Shown: positions 41,225 to 52,282, counted from the first letter of the stretch. The stretch: 64,000 bases of DNA from Metasolibacillus fluoroglycofenilyticus (GCF_003049645.1 NZ_PYWK01000001.1:1333487-1397486); one strand, 5' to 3'. Numbers and translations are program-made. Notes: generated from the sequence alone by a model not told the origin.

Positions 41225-42325
41225 ATGACAGAATTAAAACGCACACCGCTATTTGATGCATATGCACAATATGGTGGGAAAACAATCGACTTTGGTGGAT
41301 GGGAATTACCAGTGCAATTTTCATCGATTAAAGACGAGCACGATGCGGTACGAAATCGCGCAGGTTTATTCGATGTATCGCATATGGGAGAGATTTTTGT
41401 AGAAGGTAACGATGCGCTTGCATTTTTGCAAAAAATCTTATCGAATGATATTTCTAAAATAGCAATTGGTGGTGCACAGTACAGTGCAATGTGCTATGAA
41501 TCTGGCGGTGTTGTTGATGATTTATTAACGTATCGTTTATCTGAAAATAACTACTTACTATGCGTGAACGCTGCAAATATCGAAAAGGATTTCGAGTGGA
41601 TGCTACAGCATGTAGAAGGTGATGTAACGATTGTAAATCGTTCAAGCGAGTTCGCACAAATTGCATTACAAGGACCTTTAGCAGAAGAAGTACTACAAAC
41701 TTTAACAGCAACAGACCTAAAAGAAATTAAATATTTCAAATTCCAAGAAAATGTAGAAATTGCGGGACATAAAGTACTTGTATCACGCAGTGGTTATACT
41801 GGTGAAGATGGTTTTGAGCTTTACGGCACACCTGAGGCAATTATTGCTCAATGGCATAAAATTCTAGAAGCTGGAAAAGAACAGGGCGTCGTGCCAGCGG
41901 GTCTTGGTGCACGTGATACACTTCGTTTTGAAGCTGGCTTGCCGCTTTATGGTCAAGAGCTATCAAAAGATATTTCTCCATTAGAGGCAGGGATTGGCTT
42001 TGCGGTAAAGCTTCAGAAAGAACCGAAATTTATCGGTCAAGAAGCGTTAATCGCACAAAAAGAAGCGGGGCTGACACGTAAATCTGTAGGTCTAGAGATG
42101 GTTGGCAAAGGTATTCCTCGACACGGTTATAAAGTGTTTAAAGATGGCGTAGAAATTGGTGAAGTAACAACAGGCACGCAATCGCCATTAACAAAACGTA
42201 ATATTGGTGTCGCTTTATTAAATACAGCTTTTACTGAAGTAGGAACAGAAATTGAAATCGAAGTTCGCGGTAAGTTAGTGCCAGCAGTAATAGTGGCAAC
42301 ACCTTTTTATAAGCGATCAAAATAA
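41225..42325 (+). CDS. gcvT: Aminomethyltransferase (glycine cleavage T protein)
   Basis: 366 residues. Folate-binding GCV_T domain ([34 protein letters not shown]) and C-terminal barrel ([12 protein letters not shown]). Transfers the methylene group from the H protein to THF. First gene of gcvT-gcvPA-gcvPB under the glycine riboswitch, RBS GTGAGGAGG. Confidence 0.97.
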   Translation: MTELKRTPLFDAYAQYGGKTIDFGGWELPVQFSSIKDEHDAVRNRAGLFDVSHMGEIFVEGNDALAFLQKILSNDISKIAIGGAQYSAMCYESGGVVDDLLTYRLSENNYLLCVNAANIEKDFEWMLQHVEGDVTIVNRSSEFAQIALQGPLAEEVLQTLTATDLKEIKYFKFQENVEIAGHKVLVSRSGYTGEDGFELYGTPEAIIAQWHKILEAGKEQGVVPAGLGARDTLRFEAGLPLYGQELSKDISPLEAGIGFAVKLQKEPKFIGQEALIAQKEAGLTRKSVGLEMVGKGIPRHGYKVFKDGVEIGEVTTGTQSPLTKRNIGVALLNTAFTEVGTEIEIEVRGKLVPAVIVATPFYKRSK

Positions 42326-42345
42326 TAGTTGAAAAGAGGGTTCTC

Positions 42346-43692
42346 ATGAAACATCGTTATTTACCAATGACGGAACAGGACAAACAAGAAATGTTAGCAA
42401 CAATTGGCGTTGATTCAATTGATGCACTATTCTCAGATATTCCAGAGGAAGTTCGTTTCCAAGGGCAATATGACATTAAAGAAGCAAAATCAGAAGCAGC
42501 ATTAATGAAAGAGCTAGCAGCATTAGCAGCGAAAAACAAGGATACAGCAGCAAACGTATCATTTTTAGGTGCGGGCGTTTATAACCACTACAAGCCTGTA
42601 ATTGTTGACCATGTTATTTCTCGTTCAGAGTTTTACACTGCTTACACACCATATCAACCAGAAATTTCACAAGGTGAGCTACAAGCGATTTTTGAGTTCC
42701 AAACGATGATTGCAGAATTAACAGGCATGGATTTAGCGAACTCATCAATGTATGATGGCGGTACATCACTTGCTGAAGCAGGTATGCTAGCAGCGGGTCA
42801 TACGCGTCGTAAAAAAATTCTTGTATCGGGTGCGATACATCCAGAATATAAAGATGTTGTGGCAACATACGCATACGGTCAATCAATCGAAATCGTTGCA
42901 GTGCCAACGAAGGATGGCGTAACGGATATTGAAGCACTAAAAGGCTTAGTGGATGATCAAACAGCGGCTGTAATGGTACAATATCCAAACTTCTTTGGTC
43001 AAATTGAAGATTTAAAAACAATTGGCGAAATTACGCACGAAGCAAAAGGTTTATTTGTCGTATCAGCAAACCCATTAGCCCTTGGGGTATTAACACCTCC
43101 AGGTAAGCTTGGTGCTGATATTGCAGTAGGTGATGCACAAGTATTCGGTATTGCAGAAGGCTTCGGCGGTCCTCACTGTGGTTATTTTGCAGTAACATCA
43201 AAATTAATGCGTAAAGTACCTGGTCGTTTAGTTGGTGAAACAGTTGACGAGCAAGGTCGCCGTGGTTATGTATTAACATTACAAGCGCGTGAACAGCATA
43301 TCCGTCGTGATAAAGCGACATCAAATATTTGTTCGAACCAAGCATTACTAGCACTTGCAGCTTCTGTTGCAATGACGGCATTTGGTAAGCAAGGAATTCA
43401 GGAAGTGGCAAAGCAAAATATCGTTAAAACACGCTATGCAAAAAATGCTTTTGAAGCTGCTGGCTTTGAAGTTGCTTATCAAGGTGCACACTTCAATGAA
43501 ATCGTTGTGAAAACGAAAAAATCTGTTACTGAAATTAATAAAGGCTTAATTGACAAAGGCATTATCGGTGGTTTTGATTTAGGTCGTGTATATCCTGAGC
43601 TAGAAAACCATGCGTTAATCGCTGTAACAGAGCTACGTACTAAAGAAGAAATTGACGCATTCGTTGCAGAGATGGGGGCTTACAATGCATAA
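42346..43692 (+). CDS. gcvPA: Glycine dehydrogenase (decarboxylating) subunit 1
   Basis: 448 residues, N-terminal half of the P protein ([23 protein letters not shown]-like [15 protein letters not shown]). Fold type I PLP enzyme half without the Schiff-base lysine, which lies in subunit 2. Ends overlapping gcvPB. Confidence 0.97.
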   Translation: MKHRYLPMTEQDKQEMLATIGVDSIDALFSDIPEEVRFQGQYDIKEAKSEAALMKELAALAAKNKDTAANVSFLGAGVYNHYKPVIVDHVISRSEFYTAYTPYQPEISQGELQAIFEFQTMIAELTGMDLANSSMYDGGTSLAEAGMLAAGHTRRKKILVSGAIHPEYKDVVATYAYGQSIEIVAVPTKDGVTDIEALKGLVDDQTAAVMVQYPNFFGQIEDLKTIGEITHEAKGLFVVSANPLALGVLTPPGKLGADIAVGDAQVFGIAEGFGGPHCGYFAVTSKLMRKVPGRLVGETVDEQGRRGYVLTLQAREQHIRRDKATSNICSNQALLALAASVAMTAFGKQGIQEVAKQNIVKTRYAKNAFEAAGFEVAYQGAHFNEIVVKTKKSVTEINKGLIDKGIIGGFDLGRVYPELENHALIAVTELRTKEEIDAFVAEMGAYNA

Positions 43693-45145
43693 CGAAAACC
43701 AATCACTCATTTTTGAAATTACAAAACCTGGTCGTGTTGGCTATAACTTAGAGCCGCTTGATGTGCCAGAATACGATTTAGCAGACTTATTACCAGAAGG
43801 CTATGTGCGCGAAGAGGCTGCTGAGCTACCAGAAGTATCTGAATTAGATATTATGCGCCATTACACAGCCCTGTCTCGCCGTAACCATGGTGTAGACTCA
43901 GGCTTCTATCCACTCGGCTCATGTACAATGAAGTACAATCCAAAAATTAACGAAGCTGTAGCGCGTTTTAGCGGCTTCGCGAATGTGCACCCATTACAGG
44001 ACGAATCAACGGTACAAGGTGCAATGGAGCTATTATATGATTTACAAACCTCTCTAGAAGAAATTACAGGTATGGATGAAGTAACATTACAACCAGCAGC
44101 AGGTGCGCACGGTGAGTGGACAGCGTTATTGATGATTCGCGCATTCCACGAGGCAAATGGTGAAGGTCACCGTAATAAAGTGATTGTTCCTGACTCAGCG
44201 CACGGTACTAACCCAGCATCTGCAACAGTTGCGGGCTTTGAAACAATTACAATTAAATCAGGTGAGGACGGTCTTGTGGACTTAGAGGATTTACGCCGTG
44301 TTGTAGGTCCTGATACAGCAGCATTAATGCTAACAAACCCAAATACACTTGGTTTATTCGAAGAAAACATCATTGAGATGGCAAAAATCATCCATGAAGT
44401 AGGCGGGAAAGTTTATTATGATGGTGCTAACTTAAACGCAGTTATGTCAAAAGCACGCCCTGGCGATATGGGCTTTGACTGCGTGCACTTAAACTTACAC
44501 AAAACATTCACAGGTCCACACGGTGGCGGTGGCCCAGGGTCGGGTCCAGTTGGGGTAAAAGCAGATTTAATTCCGTTCTTACCAAAGCCAGTCTTGGTGA
44601 AAAAAGAAGATGGTACATTCCACTTCGATTACAATCGTCCGCAATCAATCGGTCGCGTGAAGCCTTACTACGGTAACTTCGGTATTAATGTACGTGCATA
44701 TACGTATATTCGTACAATGGGTCCAGACGGCTTAAAAGCGGTGACAGAATATGCGGTATTAAACGCTAACTATATGATGCGTCGCTTAGAAGAATTTTAT
44801 GATTTACCGTATAACCGTCATTGTAAGCATGAATTCGTTTTATCTGGTCGCCGTCAAAAGAAACTTGGCGTACGTACGCTTGATATTGCGAAACGTTTAC
44901 TTGACTTTGGCTATCATCCACCAACAGTATACTTCCCGCTTAATGTGGAAGAAGGTATTATGATTGAGCCAACTGAAACGGAATCAAAAGAAACATTGGA
45001 TGCATTCTGTGATGTAATGATTGCAATTGCAAAAGAAGCAGAAGAAAATCCAACAATCGTACAAGAAGCACCACATACGACAGTTGTATCGCGCTTAGAT
45101 GAAGCCCGCGCAGCTCGTACACCTGTGCTACGTTATACAAAATAA
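43685..45145 (+). CDS. gcvPB: Glycine dehydrogenase (decarboxylating) subunit 2
   Basis: 486 residues from ATG 43,685 ([11 protein letters not shown]), overlapping gcvPA by 8 bases; the upstream ATG at 43,652 lies deeper in gcvPA. PLP lysine in [18 protein letters not shown]. Together with PA and the T, H and L proteins it oxidises glycine to CO2, NH3 and methylene-THF. Confidence 0.97.
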   Translation: MHNENQSLIFEITKPGRVGYNLEPLDVPEYDLADLLPEGYVREEAAELPEVSELDIMRHYTALSRRNHGVDSGFYPLGSCTMKYNPKINEAVARFSGFANVHPLQDESTVQGAMELLYDLQTSLEEITGMDEVTLQPAAGAHGEWTALLMIRAFHEANGEGHRNKVIVPDSAHGTNPASATVAGFETITIKSGEDGLVDLEDLRRVVGPDTAALMLTNPNTLGLFEENIIEMAKIIHEVGGKVYYDGANLNAVMSKARPGDMGFDCVHLNLHKTFTGPHGGGGPGSGPVGVKADLIPFLPKPVLVKKEDGTFHFDYNRPQSIGRVKPYYGNFGINVRAYTYIRTMGPDGLKAVTEYAVLNANYMMRRLEEFYDLPYNRHCKHEFVLSGRRQKKLGVRTLDIAKRLLDFGYHPPTVYFPLNVEEGIMIEPTETESKETLDAFCDVMIAIAKEAEENPTIVQEAPHTTVVSRLDEARAARTPVLRYTK

Positions 45146-45154
45146 TGGCAAGGG

Positions 45155-45199
45155 ACGTCCCTAAAGCCGTGCAGTTGCCGGCTTTAGGGGCGTTTTTAT
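45155..45199 (+). terminator. Terminator of the gcv operon
   Basis: ACGTCCCTAAAGCCG pairs with CGGCTTTAGGGGCGT, then TTTTTA. Confidence 0.9.
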
Positions 45200-45220
45200 A
45201 TTAGTAGGCGGAAAGTACCG

Positions 45221-45296
45221 ATTCGCTCATAAGATGGCTAAATTCGCTCATAAACCGAACGAATTCGCTCATAAATCATCTGAATTCGCTCATAAA
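45221..45296 (+). repeat. Four direct repeats of ATTCGCTCATAA
   Basis: Copies begin at 45,221, 45,242, 45,263 and 45,284, a period of exactly 21 bases with variable spacers. Non-coding, between gcvPB and the yqhL terminator. Confidence 0.85.
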
Positions 45297-45392
45297 CTAC
45301 TCAAAATCGTATTTGAATGCGTTGTCAAAATAAAACGTCGAAAAATGTTTTTGTTATTTTGTTCGGGGTGAACTCTTTAAAGAAACACAAAC

Positions 45393-45439
45393 AATAGCGT
45401 CTAAAATGTCGGCAACCGCACGACATTTTAGACGCTATT
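45393..45439. terminator. Strong terminator downstream of yqhL
   Basis: A perfect 19-bp stem (AATAGCGTCTAAAATGTCG and its complement) with a 9-base loop, flanked by A/T runs; read from the minus strand it ends yqhL. Confidence 0.85.
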
Positions 45440-45823
45440 TTATGCCTTTGATTTAATCTTGCCTGTCCAAGTTCTGAAGCCGCCTTGGAGCTGATAGATT
45501 TGATTAAAGCCGCGCTTTTTTAGCATGAGTGCTGCACGTGCGCTACGGCCTGTGTTTTGGCAGTATAAGTATACTGGTAAGTCTGGACGAATTTCTTTGT
45601 AGCGTGTGTTGAGCTGTGTTGATGGGATATTACGAGCGCCTAAAATATGTCCAGCATCAAACTCTTTTGCTTCACGCAAGTCGATTAATTGTGCTTTGCG
45701 GTAGCCTTGAATAAATTCATCCTGTGTTAAATTCGTTACCGCCTTTTTCAACCGCATTGAGCTAATTAAAATATATACAGCGATGACTGCAATAACGATA
45801 AGTAGTGTAATCAAAATTTTCAC
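45440..45823 (-). CDS. yqhL: Rhodanese-like protein YqhL
   Basis: 127 residues: one N-terminal membrane helix (ILITLLIVIAVIAVYILI) and a rhodanese domain with active-site Cys in LYCQNTGRSARAA. Sulfurtransferase fold, substrate unknown. Matches B. subtilis YqhL in size and place. Confidence 0.92.
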   Translation of the reverse strand: MKILITLLIVIAVIAVYILISSMRLKKAVTNLTQDEFIQGYRKAQLIDLREAKEFDAGHILGARNIPSTQLNTRYKEIRPDLPVYLYCQNTGRSARAALMLKKRGFNQIYQLQGGFRTWTGKIKSKA

Positions 45824-46191
45824 TGCGAGTAAACCCCTTTCTATTTCTAAAATATATTATAAAAGATTATAGATTAAATGTACAGCGAACGTTGATATAA
45901 CAGGGTTTTTTATATGCTTTTTGCGGAGTTAAAATATTTTATTTTGATTTAGCAATTGCAGTGATAAGTAACCGCAAAATACAAAGTAATTCATCGAGAA
46001 GCTACTAAATCCTACCATTACACAAGATGATGATAATTTTTTTTATTGATAATTAAAGTTTTGAAATAAGAAGATATGCCATATTTTCCTAATAGACCTT
46101 CATTATGCATAAGTTGTTTAACTTTTCAGTAAATATTTTTGTGTTTAAAGTAAATAACTATGAAGAAATCCAATTGCAGAGGGGACTTATA

Positions 46192-47295
46192 ATGTTTAAA
46201 AAGCCAAAATCCATTACATCACCTAAAAAATTTATAGTCGGTCAAAATTTATTGAAAACATTACCGAATTATACAAAGGTATATGGTGACCACGCTTATG
46301 TAATATGTGATGAGTTTATTCTTGAACGTGCCAAGGAAGAAGCTGGTAAGTCTTTTGAAAGTGAAGGCTATAAAAGTGAATTTGTAAAATTTAATTATGA
46401 AATTACGCAGGGAGAAATTGATAAACACCGTGAATTAGTCAAACAATCTGGAGCAAACGTAATTGTTGGTATCGGTGGCGGAAAAACATTAGACACAGCT
46501 AAAGCAACTGCTTATTATGAGCACTTACCTGTAGTAATTTTTCCGACCATTGCTTCAACTGATGCACCATGTACAGCCCTTGCAGTTATTTATAATTCTG
46601 ATGGTTCATTCGACCGTTATTTGTTTTTACCATCAAATCCAGATGTTGTATTGGCGGATACTACGATATTAGCTGCGGCACCGACACGTTTTTTTGTAGC
46701 TGGGATTGGAGATGCCCTTGCTACTTATTTTGAAGCACGTGCATGTTACCATAAAAATGGTGATAATTTGGTGAATTTAAAACCAACTTTATCAGGGTTA
46801 GGAATTGCTAAAATGTGCTATGACACCATTATAGAATATGGTCTTCAAGCAAAAATCGCAGTTGATCAAGGTATATCCACACTAGCAGTTGAAAATATAA
46901 TTGAAGCGACCATTTATTTAAGTGGTGTAGGCGCTGAAGCTGGTGGCTTAGCTGCTGCCCATGCTATTCATAATGGAATGACTGCTGTTCCATCACTTCA
47001 TGGTGCACAACATGGTGAAAAAGTAGTATTTGGTGTTTTAACACAGCTTGTCTTAGAAAGTGCACCAAAAGAGGAAATTGAAGATGTAATTCAATTTATC
47101 AAAGAGATTGGTTTACCATTAACTTTAAATGATCTTGGTCTGGATGAATTCCGAGAAGAGGAGTGGAGAAAAGTGGCTGAAACTGCCTGTGCCGAAGGAG
47201 ATACCATGAAAAATATGCCGCATCCAGTTACTCCTGATGATGTGTATCAAGCAATTATTGCTGCAAATGCATTAGCAGAGCATTATCAAAATTAG
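46192..47295 (+). CDS. gldA: Glycerol dehydrogenase-type iron/zinc alcohol dehydrogenase
   Basis: 367 residues from ATG 46,192 (after GCAGAGGGGA). NAD-binding GIGGGKTLDTAKA, FPTIASTDAPCTAL, and metal-binding residues in GDALATYFEARACY, AAAHAIHNG and HGAQHGEKV match GldA. Oxidises glycerol or a related polyol with NAD. Its codon use and isolation between long gaps set it apart from the conserved block, so it may be an insertion. Confidence 0.9.
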   Translation: MFKKPKSITSPKKFIVGQNLLKTLPNYTKVYGDHAYVICDEFILERAKEEAGKSFESEGYKSEFVKFNYEITQGEIDKHRELVKQSGANVIVGIGGGKTLDTAKATAYYEHLPVVIFPTIASTDAPCTALAVIYNSDGSFDRYLFLPSNPDVVLADTTILAAAPTRFFVAGIGDALATYFEARACYHKNGDNLVNLKPTLSGLGIAKMCYDTIIEYGLQAKIAVDQGISTLAVENIIEATIYLSGVGAEAGGLAAAHAIHNGMTAVPSLHGAQHGEKVVFGVLTQLVLESAPKEEIEDVIQFIKEIGLPLTLNDLGLDEFREEEWRKVAETACAEGDTMKNMPHPVTPDDVYQAIIAANALAEHYQN

Positions 47296-47323
47296 TATCC
47301 TTTATATAGCGTTATATATACAC

Positions 47324-47353
47324 AAGCAACCGCAGAAATGAGGTTGCTTTTTA
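47324..47353 (+). terminator. gldA terminator
   Basis: AAGCAACC / GGTTGCTT stem, then TTT. The rest of the gap to 47,862 holds the repeat described next. Confidence 0.8.
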
Positions 47354-47671
47354 TCGTTATTTAGCGGAATTTTCTCCTTTATGAAATTAATAAAAAGCGT
47401 ATTTATTTTGCTAGCTATTGAGAGGATTTTCTAATGAATTGTTTCGTAGAATACTTGGCACAAAAATTTTTTTGATATTTTAGCTTGCAATTTCTTTCGT
47501 TATAGCATATATTTTTCCTTAGAGAAACATATTAGCTCTACCGAAAGATAGTGGTCATTGCGAAAAATGTTCTAATGATTGCTTATGTATTTATAACAAA
47601 ATTAGTAAGAATCGCGATATTACTTGCTGTTATATAGATAAGCAAATGCTATATGCTTCGGAAAATTTAAC

Positions 47672-47822
47672 TTCTTTCAGTTGGTGTCCAAATACCCACT
47701 GATAAAGAAGAGCACAGTCTAAGAGTGCCACTACACGCGCACAATGGTTGAGTGACCAACATCGTGTTGCCCCAAGCTCCGGTGGATGTAACAGGGCGTG
47801 ACAGTTTTAGGTTAATTTCCGC
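47672..47822 (+). repeat. Dispersed structured repeat, copy 3
   Basis: Starts with a long hairpin (CTTCTTTCAGTTGGTG...CCCACTGATAAAGAAG), then GTGGATGTAACAGGGCGTGACAGTTTTAGGTTAA, which matches the end of the minus-strand copy at 36,100-36,340. Non-coding. Confidence 0.6.
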
Positions 47823-47862
47823 TGGGGCAATATTGATAAATAGAAAGGGAGTTTAGTTGATA

Positions 47863-48768
47863 ATGAAACGGTTTTTAGCAGTTATGGGATTAATTTTATT
47901 GTTAGCCGCATGTAGTGATGGAGGAGAGGAAAGAGAAGGAAATGTTGTGGCGACTACAGGACAAATTGGGGATGCGATCAAAATAATAGGTGGGGAGCAT
48001 TTACAAGTGACGACATTAATGGGGCCGGGTGTAGACCCCCATTTATACAAAGCAACGCAAAGTGATTTAACAAAGCTAGATAGAGCGGAAGTGATTTTTT
48101 ATAACGGCTTATATTTAGAAGGGCAGATGCAGGATATTTTTAATCAAATGGCTGAGGAAAAAACGGTATTGGCAGTAGGTGAGCAGCTAGATAAAGGTGC
48201 ATTATTAGCTGATGATGAGGATGCTGCATTACATGACCCGCATATTTGGTTTGATATTGATTTATGGAAAGAGGTCGTAGCTGCGATTGGAGCTACATTA
48301 GTTGGGGAGTATCCCGAGTACAAGGATGATTTTGAAGCAAATGAAGCGGCATACTTGGCGCAATTAGATGAATTAAAGGAATATGTGACTAGTCGTGTGG
48401 AGGAAATTCCAGCACAACAAAGAATCTTAGTTACTGCTCATGATGCCTTTAATTATTTTGGTGAAAGCTTAGGCTTTGATGTAAGAGGGTTGCAAGGCTT
48501 GAGCACAGATTCGGAATATGGGGTAAAGGATGTGCAAAATATGGTTGATTATTTAGTAGAAAATAATATTAAAGCTATTTTCATAGAGTCTAGCGTATCG
48601 GATAAGGCAATGAAGGCAGTTATTGAAGGTGCAAAGGAGAAAGGGCATGCTGTCATTATTGGTGGCGAATTATTCTCGGATGCAATGGGTGCTGAAGGAA
48701 CGGAAGAGGGCACGTATTTAGGTATGTATAAATATAATGTCGACACAATTGTCGATTCATTGAAGTAG
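47863..48768 (+). CDS. Metal ABC transporter substrate-binding lipoprotein
   Basis: 301 residues from ATG 47,863. Lipoprotein signal ending LLLAAC|SDGG, then a TroA/ZnuA/MntA fold with metal ligands H (GVDPHLY), H (HDPHIWFD), E/H (ILVTAHDAFNYFG) and D. The lack of a His-rich loop favours Mn over Zn. First gene of a four-gene operon; no MntR box recognised upstream. Confidence 0.9.
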   Translation: MKRFLAVMGLILLLAACSDGGEEREGNVVATTGQIGDAIKIIGGEHLQVTTLMGPGVDPHLYKATQSDLTKLDRAEVIFYNGLYLEGQMQDIFNQMAEEKTVLAVGEQLDKGALLADDEDAALHDPHIWFDIDLWKEVVAAIGATLVGEYPEYKDDFEANEAAYLAQLDELKEYVTSRVEEIPAQQRILVTAHDAFNYFGESLGFDVRGLQGLSTDSEYGVKDVQNMVDYLVENNIKAIFIESSVSDKAMKAVIEGAKEKGHAVIIGGELFSDAMGAEGTEEGTYLGMYKYNVDTIVDSLK

Positions 48769-48777
48769 GTGGAGTAG

Positions 48778-49506
48778 ATGGAAGCTTTAACTGTTGAAAA
48801 TTTATCGGTTGCTTATGATAAAAAAAAGGTGCTTGAAAATGTCAATGTGTCAGTACCAACTGGGCATTTAGCTGCGATTATTGGACCAAATGGCGCTGGC
48901 AAATCGACTTTTTTAAAAGCGATATTGAACCAACTGCCAAATAAAATTGGCAAGGTGGAGATTTTAGGAAAGTCCTTTTCGCCGAAGAGCTTAGTTGTTG
49001 GCTATGTGCCCCAACGCAATGCTGTGGATTGGGATTTTCCAACGACAGCGATTGATGTAGTGTTAATGGGGCGCTACGGACACCGCGGGTTATTTAAGCG
49101 CCCAACAAAGCATGATAGAGTGCTTGCCATGCAGGCGTTAACGAGTGTTGGAATGCAGGATTTTGCAGAGCGCTCAATCGGTCAGCTATCAGGAGGACAA
49201 CAACAGCGTGTGTTCCTAGCTAGGGCATTAGCGCAAAATGCAGAGATTTATTTTTTAGATGAGCCGTTTGCAGGGGTTGATGCCGCAACGGAAAAAACAA
49301 TTATTGAGATTTTAAAAAATTTAAAGGCACAAGGAAAAAGTATTTTTGTTGTTCATCATGATTTGCAAACTGTAACAGAGTATTTTGACTACACTATTTT
49401 ATTAAATAAAACAATCTTAGCTGCGGGAAAAACAGATGAAATATTTACGAGAGAGAAGCTACAGCAAACGTATGGTGGCAAATTATTAATGATGGAAGCG
49501 ATGTAA
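48778..49506 (+). CDS. Metal ABC transporter ATP-binding protein
   Basis: 242 residues. Walker A GPNGAGKST, signature LSGGQQQR, Walker B IYFLDEPF, H-loop VVHHD. Nine bases after the binding-protein gene. Energises the Mn/Zn importer. Confidence 0.95.
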   Translation: MEALTVENLSVAYDKKKVLENVNVSVPTGHLAAIIGPNGAGKSTFLKAILNQLPNKIGKVEILGKSFSPKSLVVGYVPQRNAVDWDFPTTAIDVVLMGRYGHRGLFKRPTKHDRVLAMQALTSVGMQDFAERSIGQLSGGQQQRVFLARALAQNAEIYFLDEPFAGVDAATEKTIIEILKNLKAQGKSIFVVHHDLQTVTEYFDYTILLNKTILAAGKTDEIFTREKLQQTYGGKLLMMEAM

Positions 49507-49517
49507 GGAGGGGTAAA

Positions 49518-50387
49518 ATGCTAGCAGGAAATTTACTTTGGGTTTTAATTGGAACATCGCTTCTTGGTATAGCAGCAGGTATTACAGGAACGTTTTCCTT
49601 TCTACAAAAGCAAAGCCTAGTCGGTGATGCTGCCGCACATGCAACATTACCGGGAATAGCTATCGCCTTTTTATTGACAGGACAAAAGGAGCTACCTGTT
49701 TTAATGCTTGGTGCAGCCATTACCTCAGCTCTTTCGATTTACTGCATCCAATGGATTGTCACATATTCCAAGCTTAAGGCAGATGCGGCAATTGGGCTAG
49801 TGCTTGCTGTGTTTTTTGGCGTAGGCATTGTACTATTAACAATTGTCAATCGAAGCCCGCTCGGTAATCAAAGTGGCCTAAATGATTTTATTTTTGGCAA
49901 AGCAGCAGCGATGACAAAATCAGATTTAACTTGGTTATTTATGAGTGCGATAATTATTATAGCAGTGAGCCTTTTCATGTATAAAGAGTGGAAGCTTATT
50001 ATTTTTGACCCAGTCTATGCAAAGGGAATTGGTTTACCAGTAGAAGCATTGAAAGCTTGTTTAACAGCACTTATTGTGATGACGATTGTCACAGGGATTC
50101 AGGCGGTCGGTGTAATTTTAATGTCAGCATTGCTTATAATTCCAGCAGCAAGTGCTAAGTTGTGGATGAAAAGGCTTCATACAATGCTATTGTTTAGTGG
50201 TATTGCTGGAGGCTTGGCAGGTATTGTAGGTACATTTATTAGCTCACTACGTGTGGGGTTATCAACAGGGCCGATTATCGTTTTATGTGCTGCAAGCATC
50301 TTTTTCATTTCCTATTTATTTAGCCCAAAGTCTGGACAGCTAAGTAAATATAGAAGAAAAAACAAATTTCAGCAAGGTGAAGTATGA
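49518..50387 (+). CDS. Metal ABC transporter permease 1
   Basis: 289 residues, about eight membrane helices, ABC-3 family (TGTFSFLQKQSLVGDAAAHATLPGIAIAF). Overlaps the next permease gene by four bases; the two form a heterodimer. Confidence 0.93.
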   Translation: MLAGNLLWVLIGTSLLGIAAGITGTFSFLQKQSLVGDAAAHATLPGIAIAFLLTGQKELPVLMLGAAITSALSIYCIQWIVTYSKLKADAAIGLVLAVFFGVGIVLLTIVNRSPLGNQSGLNDFIFGKAAAMTKSDLTWLFMSAIIIIAVSLFMYKEWKLIIFDPVYAKGIGLPVEALKACLTALIVMTIVTGIQAVGVILMSALLIIPAASAKLWMKRLHTMLLFSGIAGGLAGIVGTFISSLRVGLSTGPIIVLCAASIFFISYLFSPKSGQLSKYRRKNKFQQGEV

Positions 50388-51256
50388 TGATTGAATTTTG
50401 GGTTATTTTAACAGGTGTTTTAGTTGGAGCTACGTGTGGCATTGCAGGTGTCTTTTTAATTCTTCGTAAAATGTCGATGATTGCAGATGCAATTAGTCAT
50501 ACAGTATTATTCGGTATAGTAATGGCCTTTATCATTACACAATCATTAAACGGCTTGTGGATGTTAGTTGGTGCAGCAATCGCAGGGATTTTGACTGCTT
50601 ATTTAGTGCAGTTACTGCAATCCTCGGGCATTCAAGAGGATGCGGCAATTGGTGTGACGTTTACGACTTTATTTGCCCTAGGCGTTTTACTTATTACATT
50701 ATTTGCAGGAAATGTTCATTTAGATGTAGAGCATGTATTAATGGGCGAAATTTCCTTTGTTCCATGGGATAAATGGACAATTTTATCCATCACAATGCCA
50801 AAAGCTGTTTGGATGCTGCTGCTTGTCCTAGTAATTAATGTGGCATTTCTTATGTTATTTTATAAAGAAATGAAGCTTTCAACATTTGATTATGTTTATG
50901 CGGCGACAATCGGCTTGCCGGTAATTTTATTGCATTATGCTTTTATGACAACAATTTCCTTAACAACAGTTGCTGCATTTGATAGCGTTGGAGCGATTTT
51001 AGTTGTAGCAATGTTAATTGGCCCTGCTGCAACTGCGTATTTAATTAGTAAATCGATTAAGGAAATGTTTGTCTGGAGTGTGAGCTTTGGTGTTGTTTCA
51101 GCCCTTGTTGGCTACTATGCAGCAAAATGGCTCGATACATCCATCGCAGGGATGATGGCTAGCGTTGTCGGAATATTTTTTATTGTGATATTTATAGTGG
51201 ATAAATGTCAGCAGCGCTTAAATAAAAAAGCAGTTGCAAATAAAAGGTCTTTTTAG
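50384..51256 (+). CDS. Metal ABC transporter permease 2
   Basis: 290 residues, ABC-3 family (GIAGVFLILRKMSMIADAISHTVLFGIV). Last gene of the operon, followed by a strong terminator. Confidence 0.93.
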   Translation: MMIEFWVILTGVLVGATCGIAGVFLILRKMSMIADAISHTVLFGIVMAFIITQSLNGLWMLVGAAIAGILTAYLVQLLQSSGIQEDAAIGVTFTTLFALGVLLITLFAGNVHLDVEHVLMGEISFVPWDKWTILSITMPKAVWMLLLVLVINVAFLMLFYKEMKLSTFDYVYAATIGLPVILLHYAFMTTISLTTVAAFDSVGAILVVAMLIGPAATAYLISKSIKEMFVWSVSFGVVSALVGYYAAKWLDTSIAGMMASVVGIFFIVIFIVDKCQQRLNKKAVANKRSF

Positions 51257-51308
51257 AAATCGGAGGCTGCTTTTGATGCTAGTACTATAATGCTTCAAAA
51301 AAGCAATC

Positions 51309-51356
51309 GCTGTCTAGAAAGTGGTGCGTTAGCCACTTTTCAGGCAGCGCTTTTTT
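51309..51356 (+). terminator. Terminator of the metal transporter operon
   Basis: CGCTGTCTAGAAAGTGG pairs with CCACTTTTCAGGCAGCG, then TTTTTT. Confidence 0.9.
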
Positions 51357-51439
51357 ATATTTTCAAACAAATTGTTTACTCATAGTCTATTATCTATGGT
51401 AATTTAGAAGAGGAAAGTTTCGTCAAGGAGATGACAGCA

Positions 51440-52270
51440 GTGGAAAAGTGGTATTTTATTAATTCAGGACCTTGTTCGCCATCCTTTAATATGGCTTTGG
51501 ATGAGGCATTACTTGATTGGCATAGCGAGGGAAGCATCCCGCCGGTAATTCGCTTTTACGAATGGAACCCAGCGACATTGTCGATTGGCTATTTCCAGCA
51601 GGCAGAGCGCGATATTGATTTGGAAGCTGTAAGGCGTCAAAATTTAGGATTTGTACGTCGGCCTACTGGCGGACGAGCAGTGCTTCATGACCAAGAGCTT
51701 ACGTATTCAATTATTGTGACAGAGGAATACCCAAATATGCCGAAAACGGTAACAGAGGCTTATCGTGTATTAAGTGAGGGTATTTTATTAGGCTTTAAAA
51801 ATTTAGGGTTGAATGCCTATTTTAGCGTACCAGATACAGAGGAAAAGCAAGAGGATTTAAAGAAGCCTAGAAGTGCCGTATGCTTTGATGCACCTAGTTG
51901 GTATGAGCTCGTAGTAGAGGGCAAAAAAGTAGCAGGTAGTGCGCAAACACGTCAAAAGGGTGTTATTTTACAGCATGGAGCCATTTTACTAGAGCTAGAT
52001 GAGGAAAAGCTATTATCTGTTTTTAAGTTTTCTTCTGACAAAGTGAGGCAAAAAATGCGTGAAAAACTGCCTGAAAAAGCTGTAGCGATGAATCGATTTG
52101 TAGACACGCCATTTACAATTCCGCAATGTGTTGAAGCATTTAAGGCAGGCTTTGAAACGTCGCTACAAATTGAACTCGTTCCTCATACATTAACAGAGGA
52201 GCAGTTAGCTTATGTGAAGGAGCTAGAAGCAAAGAAATACGCCAATGATGAGTGGAATTTTAGAAAATAA
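51440..52270 (+). CDS. lipM: Octanoyltransferase LipM
   Basis: 276 residues from GTG 51,440, 9 nt after AAGGAG (ATG 51,431 abuts that site). LplA-like fold with [18 protein letters not shown], the nucleophile Cys in [15 protein letters not shown] and [21 protein letters not shown]. Transfers octanoyl from ACP to GcvH, the first step of lipoate assembly for the glycine cleavage system encoded nearby. Confidence 0.93.
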   Translation: MEKWYFINSGPCSPSFNMALDEALLDWHSEGSIPPVIRFYEWNPATLSIGYFQQAERDIDLEAVRRQNLGFVRRPTGGRAVLHDQELTYSIIVTEEYPNMPKTVTEAYRVLSEGILLGFKNLGLNAYFSVPDTEEKQEDLKKPRSAVCFDAPSWYELVVEGKKVAGSAQTRQKGVILQHGAILLELDEEKLLSVFKFSSDKVRQKMREKLPEKAVAMNRFVDTPFTIPQCVEAFKAGFETSLQIELVPHTLTEEQLAYVKELEAKKYANDEWNFRK

Positions 52271-52282
52271 TGGAGTGTGCGT

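Noticed and set aside
45221-45296. CRISPR-like array
   Set aside because: Repeats are only 12-13 bases with spacers under 10 bases, no cas genes nearby.
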